This document shows positions 48,543-56,716 of a DNA stretch of 64,000 nt, one piece after another. Source of the DNA: Lentzea sp. NBRC 102530. Its GTDB lineage: Bacteria > Actinomycetota > Actinomycetes > Mycobacteriales > Pseudonocardiaceae. A program made the translations under genes and the position numbers. Under the pieces are notes generated by a model. That model saw only the letters and a program-made list of their open reading frames with translations. It made no database searches and was not told the origin of the DNA. How positions within the stretch are numbered: position 1 is the stretch's first letter; every line of letters begins with the position of its first letter. The stretch lies in NCBI RefSeq assembly GCF_030269365.1, contig NZ_BSTF01000007.1:62001-126000 (forward strand). The letters are read 5' to 3'.

Positions 48543-49865
48543 TCAGGCCACGTCGCGTTCGCGGTGGCGCCGGCCGGCGACCCTGCCGCCGATCTGGATC
48601 CGGTCGATCCGGCCGCTGCGGGGGTCGCGCAGGAAGCGGCCGGGACGACCGGCGGCGCCGTTGGCCAGGTCCGTCACGGAGAAGACGAACCCGTCGTGGA
48701 CCGCGAGCCGCGCGGCCGGTTCGTCGTCGACGACCAGGTGCAGCTCGTCGCCTTCGACCACGACGGAGAACGCCGTGTCGCCGTTGACGTACGTGCCGGT
48801 GCACTCGCGCGGGATGGACGCGCTCGGCTCGGCGTCGATCGTCGCCTCGTCCTCGGTGAGGTCGATGCCCACCGCGCGCAGTTCCGGCAGCAGGTCGCGC
48901 CACAGGGCCGCGCCGGTGGACGAGTTGGCCGTCAGGGCCACGACCGTGCCGGTCCCGGGGTTCAGGCGCAGGTGGCAGGAGGTGCCGTCGGCAGTGCCGT
49001 CGTGCCCGAGCCAGCCCGTGCCGTGACCGCGGAAGAGGGCGAGGCCGAGACCCCAGCCGTCGGCGAGCCCGAACGGCTCCGCACCCGGCACCGGCCGGCA
49101 CATCTCCGCGAGGTGTTCGGGGGTGACCAGACCGGGATCGATGCCGCCGTGGCGGGGGTCGAGGTGCATCTTCGCGAGCTCGACGAGGTCGGCGGCACTG
49201 GCGGCGAGCCCGCCGGCGGGTGCCTCGACCGGGGCGAGTTCCTGCTCGACCGGGCGCACGAGGCGCAGCGCGTGGTTGACGGTGTGACCGCTGGCGGTGG
49301 CGGCACTCCCCTGCTCCGCGAGGAACCCGAGGTCGATGCCGAGCGGTTTGAGCAGGATCGTGCGGACCGCTTCCGCCCACGTCATGCCTGTCGCCACCTC
49401 GATCAGACGGCCGATCAGGGCGTATCCGGTGTTGGAGTAGGAGAAACCGGCGCCCGGTGGTTGCACGACGTCCTGCACGGAGGCCGCCAGCGCCACCCGT
49501 CCGTCCGGCGGGGCGACGACCTCCGAGGGCAGGCCACCGGTGTGGCTGAGCAGGTGGCGGGCGGTGAGCACGTCGGCGTTGCCCCCGAGCGCCTGCCGCA
49601 GTTCGGGCAGGTACTGCACCACCGGCTCGTCCAGGTCGACGTCGCCGTCGGACACCAGCACCATCAGCAGCGTCGCGGTGAACGTCTTGGTGATGGACCC
49701 GATGGGCACCTTGCTGTCACGTCCGACGGCACGCCCGGAGCCGTGCCGTTCCTCACCGAACTCGAACTCCCGGACCTCGCCGTCCCGCCAGAGGACGAGC
49801 TGCGCGCCGGGCACGTGGTTGTCGAGTGCCGATCGTTCCAGCACCTCGCGTAAGTGCTTCACCAT
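48543..49865 (-). CDS. PBP-type thioesterase candidate (beta-lactamase-related serine hydrolase)
   Basis: A 440-aa cytosolic serine hydrolase of the beta-lactamase/class C PBP fold. Motifs: SITK (Ser57, Lys60), YSN (Tyr143-Asn145), HDG (His288-Gly290), and a C-terminal lipocalin-like beta domain from about 335. No signal peptide or membrane segment is visible, which argues against a cell-wall enzyme. SurE-type PBP thioesterases have about this length, the same motif set and the same C-terminal domain, and release and cyclize peptides from NRPSs that lack their own thioesterase. It sits directly before both NRPS genes, whose last module ends in an E domain. The ATG at 49865 is very close to GGAGAGG; the GTG one codon later is spaced better. 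A general esterase or beta-lactamase-like role is the alternative. Confidence 0.78.
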   Translation of the reverse strand: MVKHLREVLERSALDNHVPGAQLVLWRDGEVREFEFGEERHGSGRAVGRDSKVPIGSITKTFTATLLMVLVSDGDVDLDEPVVQYLPELRQALGGNADVLTARHLLSHTGGLPSEVVAPPDGRVALAASVQDVVQPPGAGFSYSNTGYALIGRLIEVATGMTWAEAVRTILLKPLGIDLGFLAEQGSAATASGHTVNHALRLVRPVEQELAPVEAPAGGLAASAADLVELAKMHLDPRHGGIDPGLVTPEHLAEMCRPVPGAEPFGLADGWGLGLALFRGHGTGWLGHDGTADGTSCHLRLNPGTGTVVALTANSSTGAALWRDLLPELRAVGIDLTEDEATIDAEPSASIPRECTGTYVNGDTAFSVVVEGDELHLVVDDEPAARLAVHDGFVFSVTDLANGAAGRPGRFLRDPRSGRIDRIQIGGRVAGRRHRERDVA

Positions 49866-50218
49866 TTCCTCTCCACCGAACGTCCAGTTGTTCCGGTCGA
49901 TCACCGCGACCTGCACCACAGGATGCGGCGACACATTCAGCCGCCGATAACCCCGGCGCACACTTCCGCTCACTCCACGGCCACATTCCGCACGAGCAAG
50001 AATGTTTCCCGGAGTTCGTCGTCAACCACCATCCATACAGTCGTCCAACGACCGTGTCAGCCCCGAGTTACGCAGTCCCAGAATTTGGTCAATGAAAAAC
50101 ACATCGGCGATCGATGATTACTGCGAAAGGTCACCACGAAACACCGTCATTCACCCGATCGCCATGTTTGACCAGCCCCGCGGGAGCCCGCCCCGCCAGG
50201 TCACCCCACACCACGAGA
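49866..50218. other. A+T-richer leader region between MbtH and hydrolase genes
   Basis: About 350 bp without a convincing gene, visibly lower in G+C than its surroundings. Its length inside an otherwise tight gene row suggests an extra promoter in front of the hydrolase-NRPS genes. A possible -35/-10 pair is listed separately. Confidence 0.55.
50065..50092 (-). promoter_or_regulatory. Possible promoter for hydrolase-NRPS genes
   Basis: On the minus strand TTGACC (50092-50087) and TAACTC (50070-50065) are spaced by 16 nt, about 200 nt upstream of the hydrolase start. The -10 match is moderate, so this is only a suggestion. Confidence 0.3.
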
Positions 50219-50422
50219 TCAGCCGGTGACGTCCGCCGACATCTGTTCCCGCAGGCTACGGGGCCGCATGTCGGTCCACACGGAGTCGACGTAGTCCATG
50301 CACTCCTGCCGCGTCCCCTCCTTGCCCTCGCTGCGCCACCCGGCGGGAACCTCTTTGCCCGGAGGCCACAGCGAACGCTGCTCCTCGTCGTTGACCAGCA
50401 CTTGATAGGCGTCGTCAGCCAC
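50219..50422 (-). CDS. MbtH-like NRPS accessory protein
   Basis: A 67-aa MbtH-family protein with the three conserved tryptophans (Trp19 in SLWP, Trp29 in PAGW, Trp49 in VWTDMRP) and the NDEEQ opening. MbtH proteins bind A domains and are needed for their folding and activity. The GTG at 50422 has AAAGGAGAG 5 nt upstream; a longer in-frame extension upstream has no MbtH character. It is the first gene of the minus-strand NRPS set, although a 350-bp gap separates it from the hydrolase gene. It should serve the nine A domains of both synthetases. Confidence 0.95.
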   Translation of the reverse strand: MADDAYQVLVNDEEQRSLWPPGKEVPAGWRSEGKEGTRQECMDYVDSVWTDMRPRSLREQMSADVTG

Positions 50423-50714
50423 AACTCTCTCCTTTGCCGATGGGCGAAGTGCAGACACAAAACGACGGCGGCGCGCTATCCAGCACCGCCGCCGCCAACA
50501 TAACAGTGTCGATCGACCCCTGCACCACACACCGCCGAAAGGAGCATTTGATCACCGGCGAATGGACATCAAAAGAATGTATGTTTAGCGCACAGCCGAC
50601 GGGGAACTGCCCGTTACCCGAGAGTCACTTACTTCTTCACAATTGCTCGCAAGACAACACGCACGACGAATCCCCGAGTCGTGCGACGCCGATCGGGGAC
50701 CGAGGGGCCACGCG
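50423..50714. other. Intergenic region with NRPS operon promoter
   Basis: About 290 bp, relatively A+T-rich, between the MbtH start and the stop of the TetR gene, both on the minus strand. The promoter for mbtH should be here; I could not fix its -10/-35. No separate regulator gene of the cluster is visible. Confidence 0.5.
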
Positions 50715-51275
50715 TCAGGGCAGCAGCACCTCGAAGAGCCGTCGCAGGGTACCGGCCAGCTCTTCCTCGTCGGCCGCCTCGAGGGCCGTGCTGCCGATCA
50801 CCTTGCGCTGCAACCAGAAACCGGCGATCACCGACAACACCAGCGCGGCCCGGCCGGTGCCCCGGGTCTGCGGCGCCACGTCGTACACGTGCGCCTCGAC
50901 GTGCTTCTCGATGCCCGCGCGCAGGATCTCGGCGGCCCGCTGGTTCGACGCCGACCGCAGCATCAGCAGGAACGGCGACAGGTCGTCGGCATCCGGTGCG
51001 GTGCGCCGGACGAGCGCCGCGGCGATGTCCCGCGCCAGCGTCGCCGGGTCGCCGGTGAGCACCGTGCGGTCGGTCATCGACACCTCGACGACCTCCGCGA
51101 ACAGCCCTTCCTTGTTCCCGAAGTAGCGGTTCACGAGCATCGCGGACACCCCGGCCGCCTGCGCGATCTCCCGCACCCCGATCCCGTCGAAACCGTGCCG
51201 GGTGAACGCGTCGATGCCGGCCTGGAGGATCGCCGCTCGGGTCGCGGCCGCGTCCCGCCGACGTGCGGTTGCCAT
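50715..51275 (-). CDS. TetR-family regulator
   Basis: A 186-aa repressor. The N-terminal HTH (about residues 12-58) reads AAILQAGIDAFTRHGFDGIGVREIAQAAGVSAMLVNRYFGNKEGLF. The C-terminal helical domain would bind an inducer. The start ATG at 51275 lies inside the left arm of a nested palindrome shared with the divergent SDR gene, so autoregulation and control of the SDR are strongly suggested. The gene is between the NRPS operon and the SDR; its 3' end faces the mbtH promoter region, but no second copy of its operator was seen there. Confidence 0.92.
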   Translation of the reverse strand: MATARRRDAAATRAAILQAGIDAFTRHGFDGIGVREIAQAAGVSAMLVNRYFGNKEGLFAEVVEVSMTDRTVLTGDPATLARDIAAALVRRTAPDADDLSPFLLMLRSASNQRAAEILRAGIEKHVEAHVYDVAPQTRGTGRAALVLSVIAGFWLQRKVIGSTALEAADEEELAGTLRRLFEVLLP

Positions 51276-51317
51276 GTATACGAGTGTAGACGTACGGTAA
51301 GTCTACAACCGTATACA
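51275..51317. promoter_or_regulatory. Nested palindromic operator between tetR and SDR genes
   Basis: Outer arms TGTATACG (51275-51282) and CGTATACA (51310-51317) and inner arms TGTAGAC (51285-51291) and GTCTACA (51301-51307) share one centre. This is the kind of site that binds two TetR dimers. It covers the start codon of tetR and ends just before the AGGAGA ribosome site of the SDR gene. Confidence 0.8.
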
Positions 51318-51329
51318 TAGGAGAACGTC

Positions 51330-52109
51330 GTGGAACTGCACCTCGAAGGCAAGACAGCACTGGTCACGGGCTCGAGCTCGGGACTGGGCGAGGAGATCGC
51401 GCGACTGCTCGCGGCGGAAGGCGCGAACGTCGTCGTGCACGGTCGCGACGAGGCCCGCGCCAAAGCCGTCGCAGCGGACATCGGCGCCGTCGCGGTCGCG
51501 ATCGGCGACCTCTCCACCGACGCGGGAGCGGACGCGGTCGCCGCTGCCGCAGGCGAGGTCGACGTGCTGGTGAACAACGCCGGCGGCTACGCGCACGAGG
51601 ACTGGAGCACCTCGACGCCCGGCCAGTGGCGCGACATCTACGAGGCCAACGTGATCTCCGCGGTGCGGATGGTCCAACGGCTCGTCCCCGGCATGCGGGC
51701 CCGCGGCTGGGGCAGGGTGGTCCAGATCGGTGGTGGCCTCGGCTCGCAGCCGATCGCGGTCCAGCCCCACTACAGCGCGACCCTGGCCGCCAGGCACAAC
51801 CTCGCGGTCTCGCTGGCCCGCGAGCTGAAGGGCAGCGGCGTCACCTCGAACGTGGTCTCCCCCGGCGCGATCCTGGTTCCGTCGGTCCGCGACTGGCTGA
51901 CCACCCAGGCCCCGCTGAACGGCTGGGGCGAGTCGTGGGAGGAGGTCGAACGCAACGCCGTGCACGACCTGGTGCCCAACGACGTCAACCGGTTCGGCCG
52001 CCCGGAGGAGATCGCCGGCGCGGTGGCGTACCTGGTCAGCCCATACGCGGACTACGTCAGCGGCGCGACGATCCGAGTCGACGGCGGCAGCGTGAAGTCG
52101 GTGGTCTGA
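51330..52109 (+). CDS. Short-chain dehydrogenase/reductase with altered active site
   Basis: A 259-aa Rossmann-fold protein of the classical SDR family: cofactor loop TGSSSGLG (14-20), NNAGG (82-86), structural Asn107, and a C-terminal VSGATIRVDGG. The active site is atypical. Tyr148 is present (HYSATLAARHN), but position 152, normally Lys, is Leu, and the usual catalytic Ser segment reads QIGGG. It may be inactive as an oxidoreductase or use another mechanism. The GTG at 51330 has AGGAGAA 6 nt upstream. It is divergent from the TetR regulator, probably its target through the operator at 51275-51317. Confidence 0.88.
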   Translation: MELHLEGKTALVTGSSSGLGEEIARLLAAEGANVVVHGRDEARAKAVAADIGAVAVAIGDLSTDAGADAVAAAAGEVDVLVNNAGGYAHEDWSTSTPGQWRDIYEANVISAVRMVQRLVPGMRARGWGRVVQIGGGLGSQPIAVQPHYSATLAARHNLAVSLARELKGSGVTSNVVSPGAILVPSVRDWLTTQAPLNGWGESWEEVERNAVHDLVPNDVNRFGRPEEIAGAVAYLVSPYADYVSGATIRVDGGSVKSVV

Positions 52110-52149
52110 ACCGTCGATTGGCACGACGATCGCCGGGTACACGCCCACC

Positions 52150-52542
52150 ATGGCGACACACGACATGACTCCGGACGACGACCTGGGTTCCTACGCCCCA
52201 CCGCAGGACACCGGCTCGCCCGATGCGGTCGAGACCGATCCCGCCGCCCTCAACAGCGCCGAGGACCTCGACGAGGACCGGCTCCGCCTCGACCCGCTCG
52301 AAGCGGGCATGGACCCGCCCGAGCGGTGGAGCGGTGTCGACAAGTACGGCATGACCCCGTACGAACAAGCACACCCCCGTCCGTTGGACGACCGGCTCGC
52401 CGAGGAACAACCCGACAGGATCGTCGCTCCCACGGAAGAGGACGAGGAGGTCCTGTCGGAGGCGTCCGGTCGCGGGCAGCTCGCGGACGAGCCGGGCGGT
52501 TCGATCGCCGGCACGGCCCGGACCCCTGACGAACCCGTCTGA
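52150..52542 (+). CDS. DUF5709-type hypothetical protein
   Basis: A 130-aa, very acidic, Pro/Gly-rich soluble protein without signal peptide or membrane segment. The central part (EDLDEDRLRLDPLEAGMDPPERWSG, then KYGMTPYEQ, then HPRPLDDRLAEEQPD) fits the DUF5709 pattern seen in actinomycetes. Function unknown; the composition suggests intrinsic disorder. The ATG at 52150 starts 40 nt after the SDR gene, with no strong ribosome site. It may be on the SDR transcript. Confidence 0.75.
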   Translation: MATHDMTPDDDLGSYAPPQDTGSPDAVETDPAALNSAEDLDEDRLRLDPLEAGMDPPERWSGVDKYGMTPYEQAHPRPLDDRLAEEQPDRIVAPTEEDEEVLSEASGRGQLADEPGGSIAGTARTPDEPV

Positions 52543-52633
52543 TCCGGCGACCGCTCACCTCCGCCGCCGACCCTGCGGCGCCGGGCCGCGGTGACGCGGG
52601 ACCAGGACGCCCCCGGCATCCGGCTGCGTGGGA

Positions 52634-54052
52634 TCAGGGCGTCGTCGGCAGGTAGGCGGGTGCCCGGCGCACTCGTGACGCGTCCTCGAACGCCGCCGCG
52701 AACCCCAGCACCGCCTCGTCCGCGCCGCGTCCGCCGACGAAGGACACCCCGATCGGCAACGGACCGGCGAACCCCGCCGGGACGGTGACGTTCGGGTGGC
52801 CCGCGACCGCCGCGGGCAGGGCCGTCCGCGGGCCGGCCGGATCGGCGCCGCGGGCGAGCCACGCGGGACCGTTCGTGGGCGCGACGACCACGTCCAGGCG
52901 GTGGGCGGTGAACAGCTCGTCGAGGCAGCGGCGGGCGAGTTCGTCCGCGGTGTGCCGCTGGCGGCGGTAACCGGGATCGGTGAGCGAGCGGGCCTCCTCG
53001 GCCTCGTGGAACAGTTCCTGGCCGAACCGGCTCAGCTCGACCGGGTCGTCCTCGTTGAACTCGATCAGCTCGCGGATCGTGTGCGGCGCACCGGTCCTGG
53101 TGCGCAGGTACCGCTCCAGGTCGTGGCGGAACTCGGCGACCATGGCCTGCCGGTCGGCGGCCTGGACCTGGTCCTGGTACGCCGGTTCGACGTCGACGGT
53201 GGTGGCACCGCGGTCGCGCAGGAGTGCCACCGTCGACGCCATCACCCGGTCGACCTCGGCGTCGAACCCGGTCCTGCGCCACACACCGACCCTCGCACCC
53301 CGCAGCGTTCCCGGCGTGAACGTCCGCTCCACCCCCTCCATGGCCGCCATCAGGATCGCGGCGTCCACGACGTGCCGCGCGACCGGTCCGGCGGCGTCCC
53401 TGCGGGTGGTGATCGGCACGATGCCGCCGGTCGCTACCCGGCCCGGCGTCGGCTTGAACCCCACGACGCCGGCGTGGCCCGCCGGGGACACGATCGAGCC
53501 GTTGGTCTCGGTCCCGACCGCGACCTGCGCCAGCGACGCCGCCACCGCGACGGCCGAACCCGACGACGAACCGCAGGGGGTGCGGTCCAGCACGTGCGGG
53601 TTGGCGGTCTGCCCACCCACCGCCGACCAGCCGGACGTGGCCCGGGGTGACCGGAAGTTGCCCCATTCCGTCATGTTCGTCTTGCCCAGCACGACCGCGC
53701 CCGCCTCGCGGAGCCGCGTCACGACCTCGGCGTCGGCGCCGGGCGGCACGCGCAGCGCCCGCGACCCGGCGGTGGTCGCGAGCCCGCGCGTCTCGATGTT
53801 GTCCTTGATCAGCAACGGAATGCCGTCCAGCTGCCCGCGCGACCCACCTCGTGCCCGTCTGCGGTCGCTCTCCCCCGCCTGCTCCAGCGCGGACGGGTCG
53901 ACCGCGAGCACGGCACGCAGCAGCGGGTCCACCTCGGCGATGCGGCGCAGGTAGGCGGCGGTCAGCTCGGCGGAGGTCAGATCGCCGACCGCCATCCGGT
54001 GCGCGAGCACCGGGATGGTCGCCTGGTCGAGGTCCGCGGCCAGGAGTTCCAT
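52634..54052 (-). CDS. Amidase (amidase-signature family)
   Basis: A 472-aa enzyme of the amidase-signature family (GatA/FAAH fold) with a Ser-cisSer-Lys triad. Lys83 is in GIPLLIKDN, the cis-Ser is in the GSSSGS block near 163, and the nucleophile is Ser186 in TETNGSI. It hydrolyses amide bonds in the cytoplasm; substrate unknown. It is transcribed divergently from the asparagine-synthase-like gene at 54197, 144 bp apart, so shared control is possible. The ATG at 54052 lacks a clear Shine-Dalgarno. Length is normal for the family. Confidence 0.9.
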   Translation of the reverse strand: MELLAADLDQATIPVLAHRMAVGDLTSAELTAAYLRRIAEVDPLLRAVLAVDPSALEQAGESDRRRARGGSRGQLDGIPLLIKDNIETRGLATTAGSRALRVPPGADAEVVTRLREAGAVVLGKTNMTEWGNFRSPRATSGWSAVGGQTANPHVLDRTPCGSSSGSAVAVAASLAQVAVGTETNGSIVSPAGHAGVVGFKPTPGRVATGGIVPITTRRDAAGPVARHVVDAAILMAAMEGVERTFTPGTLRGARVGVWRRTGFDAEVDRVMASTVALLRDRGATTVDVEPAYQDQVQAADRQAMVAEFRHDLERYLRTRTGAPHTIRELIEFNEDDPVELSRFGQELFHEAEEARSLTDPGYRRQRHTADELARRCLDELFTAHRLDVVVAPTNGPAWLARGADPAGPRTALPAAVAGHPNVTVPAGFAGPLPIGVSFVGGRGADEAVLGFAAAFEDASRVRRAPAYLPTTP

Positions 54053-54196
54053 GGGTCCATTGCCGACCCACCGGCCCACCCGCGTCAACCCGCCGCCGGA
54101 CGAACCGGCCGTGCGCTTGCTCACAGGTCGAACATGGTCATCTGCGTTCGGGGTACTCGCACAGCACCTGTGAGGCTCGAACCCCGAGGAGAAGCC

Positions 54197-55978
54197 ATGT
54201 GCGGAATCGCCGGTGAGATCGTCGACGACCGGGCAGGCCGACCGGACCTCGGCGCGGTGGAGCGCATGACGCGAACGATGTGGTCGCGCGGCCCGGACGG
54301 AGCGGGCCACTGGTCGGAGGGCCGGGTGGCGCTCGGGCACCGCAGACTGTCGATCATCGACCTGTCCGACGCCGGCGCGCAGCCCATGGTCGACGACGAG
54401 CTCGGGCTCGCCGTGGCGTTCAACGGGTGCATCTACAACTACGAGCAGCTGCGCGAGGAGTTGTCGGGCCGCTACCGGTTCCGGTCCACGAGCGACACCG
54501 AGGTGGTGCTCAAGGCCTACGACCACTGGGGCGAGCGGTTCGTCGACCACCTCGTGGGCATGTTCGCCATCGCCCTGGTCGACCGGCGTCGCGACCGCGT
54601 GCTCCTGGTCCGCGACCGGCTCGGCATCAAGCCCCTCTACGTCGCGCAGGTGCGCGGGCGGACGCGGTTCGCCTCCACCCTGCCCGCGCTGCTGGCGGGT
54701 GGAGGCGTGGACACCGAGCTCGACCCGGCCGGCCTGCACCACTACCTGACCTGGCACTCGATCGTTCCCGCACCGCGCACCGTGCTGCGCGGAGTGCGCA
54801 AAGTGCCTCCCGCCACGATCCGCGTGTTCGAACCGGGCCGGGCGCCCCGCGACCACGTCTACTGGCAGCCGTCGTACACGCGGCGTCCCGAGCACGCGGA
54901 CTGGACCGAGCAGGACTGGCGGCAGGCGGTGCGGGCGGCGCTGCAGACCGCGGTGCGCCGCCGCACCGTGTCCGACGTGGAGGTCGGCGTGCTGCTGTCC
55001 GGCGGCCTCGACTCCAGCCTGCTGGTCGCGCTGCTCGCCGAGGAGGACCAGAAGCCGAGCACCTTCAGCATCGGGTTCACGAGCCGCGGCGACGTGGAGG
55101 GCGACGAGTTCGTCTACTCCGACGCGATCGCGCAGAAGTTCGGCACCGACCACCACCAGATCCGCATCGGTGACGAGGAGATCGCCTCCGCCGTCGAGGA
55201 CGCCGTGGGGTCGATGAGCGAGCCGATGGGCAGCCACGACGTCACCGCCTTCCACCTCGTGTGCCGGGAGGTGTCGAAGCACGTCAAGGTCGTGCAGTGC
55301 GGTCAGGGCGCCGACGAGGTGTTCGCCGGCTACCGCTATCACCAGCCGGCGGCGGGCGCGGCGCGGCGGGACGCGGCGGAGGTGCTCCGCGACGCCTTCC
55401 ACGACCTCGACCACGACGAGCTGGCGCAGGTCCTGGAACCGCACTGGCTCGCGCGGCGCGACGTCAGCGGCGAACTGGCCGCGCGCCACCTCGCGGACCC
55501 CGGGGCCGACACGGCGCTCGACGCCGTCCTGCGCACCGACACCCACCTGCTGATGCCCGACGACCCGGTCAAGCGGGTCGACAACATGGCGATGGCCTGG
55601 GGTGTCGAGGCGCGCGTGCCGTTCCTCGACCAGGACCTCGTGGAACTGGTGGCCGCGTGCCCGCCGGAGCTCAAGTCGGACCAGAACGGCAAGGGCCTGC
55701 TCAAGGACATCGGCCGCGACCTGCTGCCGCTCGAGGTGGTCGACCGGAAGAAGGGCTACTTCCCCGTGCCCGCCCTCACCCGGCTCGACGGCGAGGTGCT
55801 GGACCTGCTGCGCGCGACCATGAGCTCACCCACCGCGCGGCGGCGCGGAGTGCTGCGCCGCGACCACGTGGACGCCCTGCTGGCCGATCCCAACGGGCGC
55901 GAGACCAAGGCGGGCGGGAACGAGCTGTGGCACCTCGGCGTGCTGGAGCTGTGGTTGCAGCAGCACGGCATCGGCTGA
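54197..55978 (+). CDS. Asparagine-synthase-like, N-acetylglutaminylglutamine amidotransferase type
   Basis: A 593-aa class II glutamine amidotransferase/synthetase. Cys2 (MCGIAGE) is the N-terminal nucleophile; the glutaminase half covers about 1-210. The synthetase half has the ATP loop SGGLDSS near residue 267, and GQGADEVFAGY. The overall wording (RGPDGAGHWSEGRVALGHRRL, FNGCIYNYEQL, LHHYLTWHSIVPAPRTVLRGVRK) is that of the enzymes making the osmoprotectant N-acetylglutaminylglutamine amide, rather than housekeeping AsnB. The usual partner, the GNAT/ATP-grasp synthetase, is not next to it. The ATG at 54197 has GAGGAGAAG upstream. Another possibility is amidation of a different small peptide or acid. 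Confidence 0.85.
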   Translation: MCGIAGEIVDDRAGRPDLGAVERMTRTMWSRGPDGAGHWSEGRVALGHRRLSIIDLSDAGAQPMVDDELGLAVAFNGCIYNYEQLREELSGRYRFRSTSDTEVVLKAYDHWGERFVDHLVGMFAIALVDRRRDRVLLVRDRLGIKPLYVAQVRGRTRFASTLPALLAGGGVDTELDPAGLHHYLTWHSIVPAPRTVLRGVRKVPPATIRVFEPGRAPRDHVYWQPSYTRRPEHADWTEQDWRQAVRAALQTAVRRRTVSDVEVGVLLSGGLDSSLLVALLAEEDQKPSTFSIGFTSRGDVEGDEFVYSDAIAQKFGTDHHQIRIGDEEIASAVEDAVGSMSEPMGSHDVTAFHLVCREVSKHVKVVQCGQGADEVFAGYRYHQPAAGAARRDAAEVLRDAFHDLDHDELAQVLEPHWLARRDVSGELAARHLADPGADTALDAVLRTDTHLLMPDDPVKRVDNMAMAWGVEARVPFLDQDLVELVAACPPELKSDQNGKGLLKDIGRDLLPLEVVDRKKGYFPVPALTRLDGEVLDLLRATMSSPTARRRGVLRRDHVDALLADPNGRETKAGGNELWHLGVLELWLQQHGIG

Positions 55979-56132
55979 GCCGGCGAGCGATGTGCCGGTT
56001 CCCGGCCCCGTGACGTTCACCGTCGCGTTGCTCTCCGAGCTGGGCACTCGCCTCGCCCACTCCGCCCACCCGGTGCCACAACAGGATCTGACCATCTCGC
56101 CGAGCAGGATCCTGGCGCGGGCCGCCTCGTGA

Positions 56133-56630
56133 TCACCTCTTCGCGGCGTCGTAGCCGAGGTGCAGCCAGTCCGAGGCGGCGACCGCGGACAGGGCGGTCA
56201 GGACCAGGCGGGTGGCCTTCGGCGCGAGCACCAGGCCCGCGGTGAACGCGCCCGCCATCCAGACACCCGAGCAGAACGGACAGGTCACGAGTTCACCCAC
56301 GGCGTGGCGCACGCCGTGCCCGCGCACGGTCTCGTTCACCTCGGCCTCACCGGCGGGCGCCTCGTAGCGGGTGAACGGGGCGCGCAGCACGCTCGTGATC
56401 GAGGACTTGGTGACCAGCCGGCTCGCCTTGTGGGTGGCCAGCGCGAGCAGGACGGTGTCGCCGGCCGAGAACCGCTGCGGCAGCCGGGCTCCCCGCCGCC
56501 GGCCGACAGCGGTGGCGGCACCCACGAGAACACCGTACGAGCACAGCGATGCCAGATACCCGAGCAGCGGACGGCGTTCACCGTCCGCATAGGCGCGCTG
56601 GACACGTTCGAAGGATTCCGCGATCGACAT
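56133..56630 (-). CDS. DUF1360 membrane-associated protein
   Basis: A 165-aa protein with two or three hydrophobic segments (about 24-45, 115-135, 140-155) and the DUF1360 hallmark CPFCSGVWMA, a Cys pair next to a membrane helix, plus ATHKASRLVTK. Function unknown; in sporulating bacteria some relatives are spore-associated. The ATG at 56630 was preferred to a 24-residue upstream extension of low-complexity type. Divergent from the FAD oxidoreductase gene. Confidence 0.82.
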   Translation of the reverse strand: MSIAESFERVQRAYADGERRPLLGYLASLCSYGVLVGAATAVGRRRGARLPQRFSAGDTVLLALATHKASRLVTKSSITSVLRAPFTRYEAPAGEAEVNETVRGHGVRHAVGELVTCPFCSGVWMAGAFTAGLVLAPKATRLVLTALSAVAASDWLHLGYDAAKR

Positions 56631-56716
56631 GGCTGAGGTGTTGCCGCCGCGGGTGCGCCCAAACCACCGGTTGCGCGGTCCGGTGGTCCCACCGCGTGGC
56701 ACTTAATCTGTCTTTC

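Noticed and set aside
48466..49380. Upstream extension of the first NRPS into the hydrolase gene
   Set aside because: The added residues are an Arg-rich shadow of the PBP-type hydrolase. The ATG at 48465 leads directly into A1.
50546..51126. Plus-strand TTG-start frame with AAAGGAG upstream, running into the TetR gene
   Set aside because: After about 40 codons it becomes antisense to tetR with no stop. A small peptide cannot be defined.
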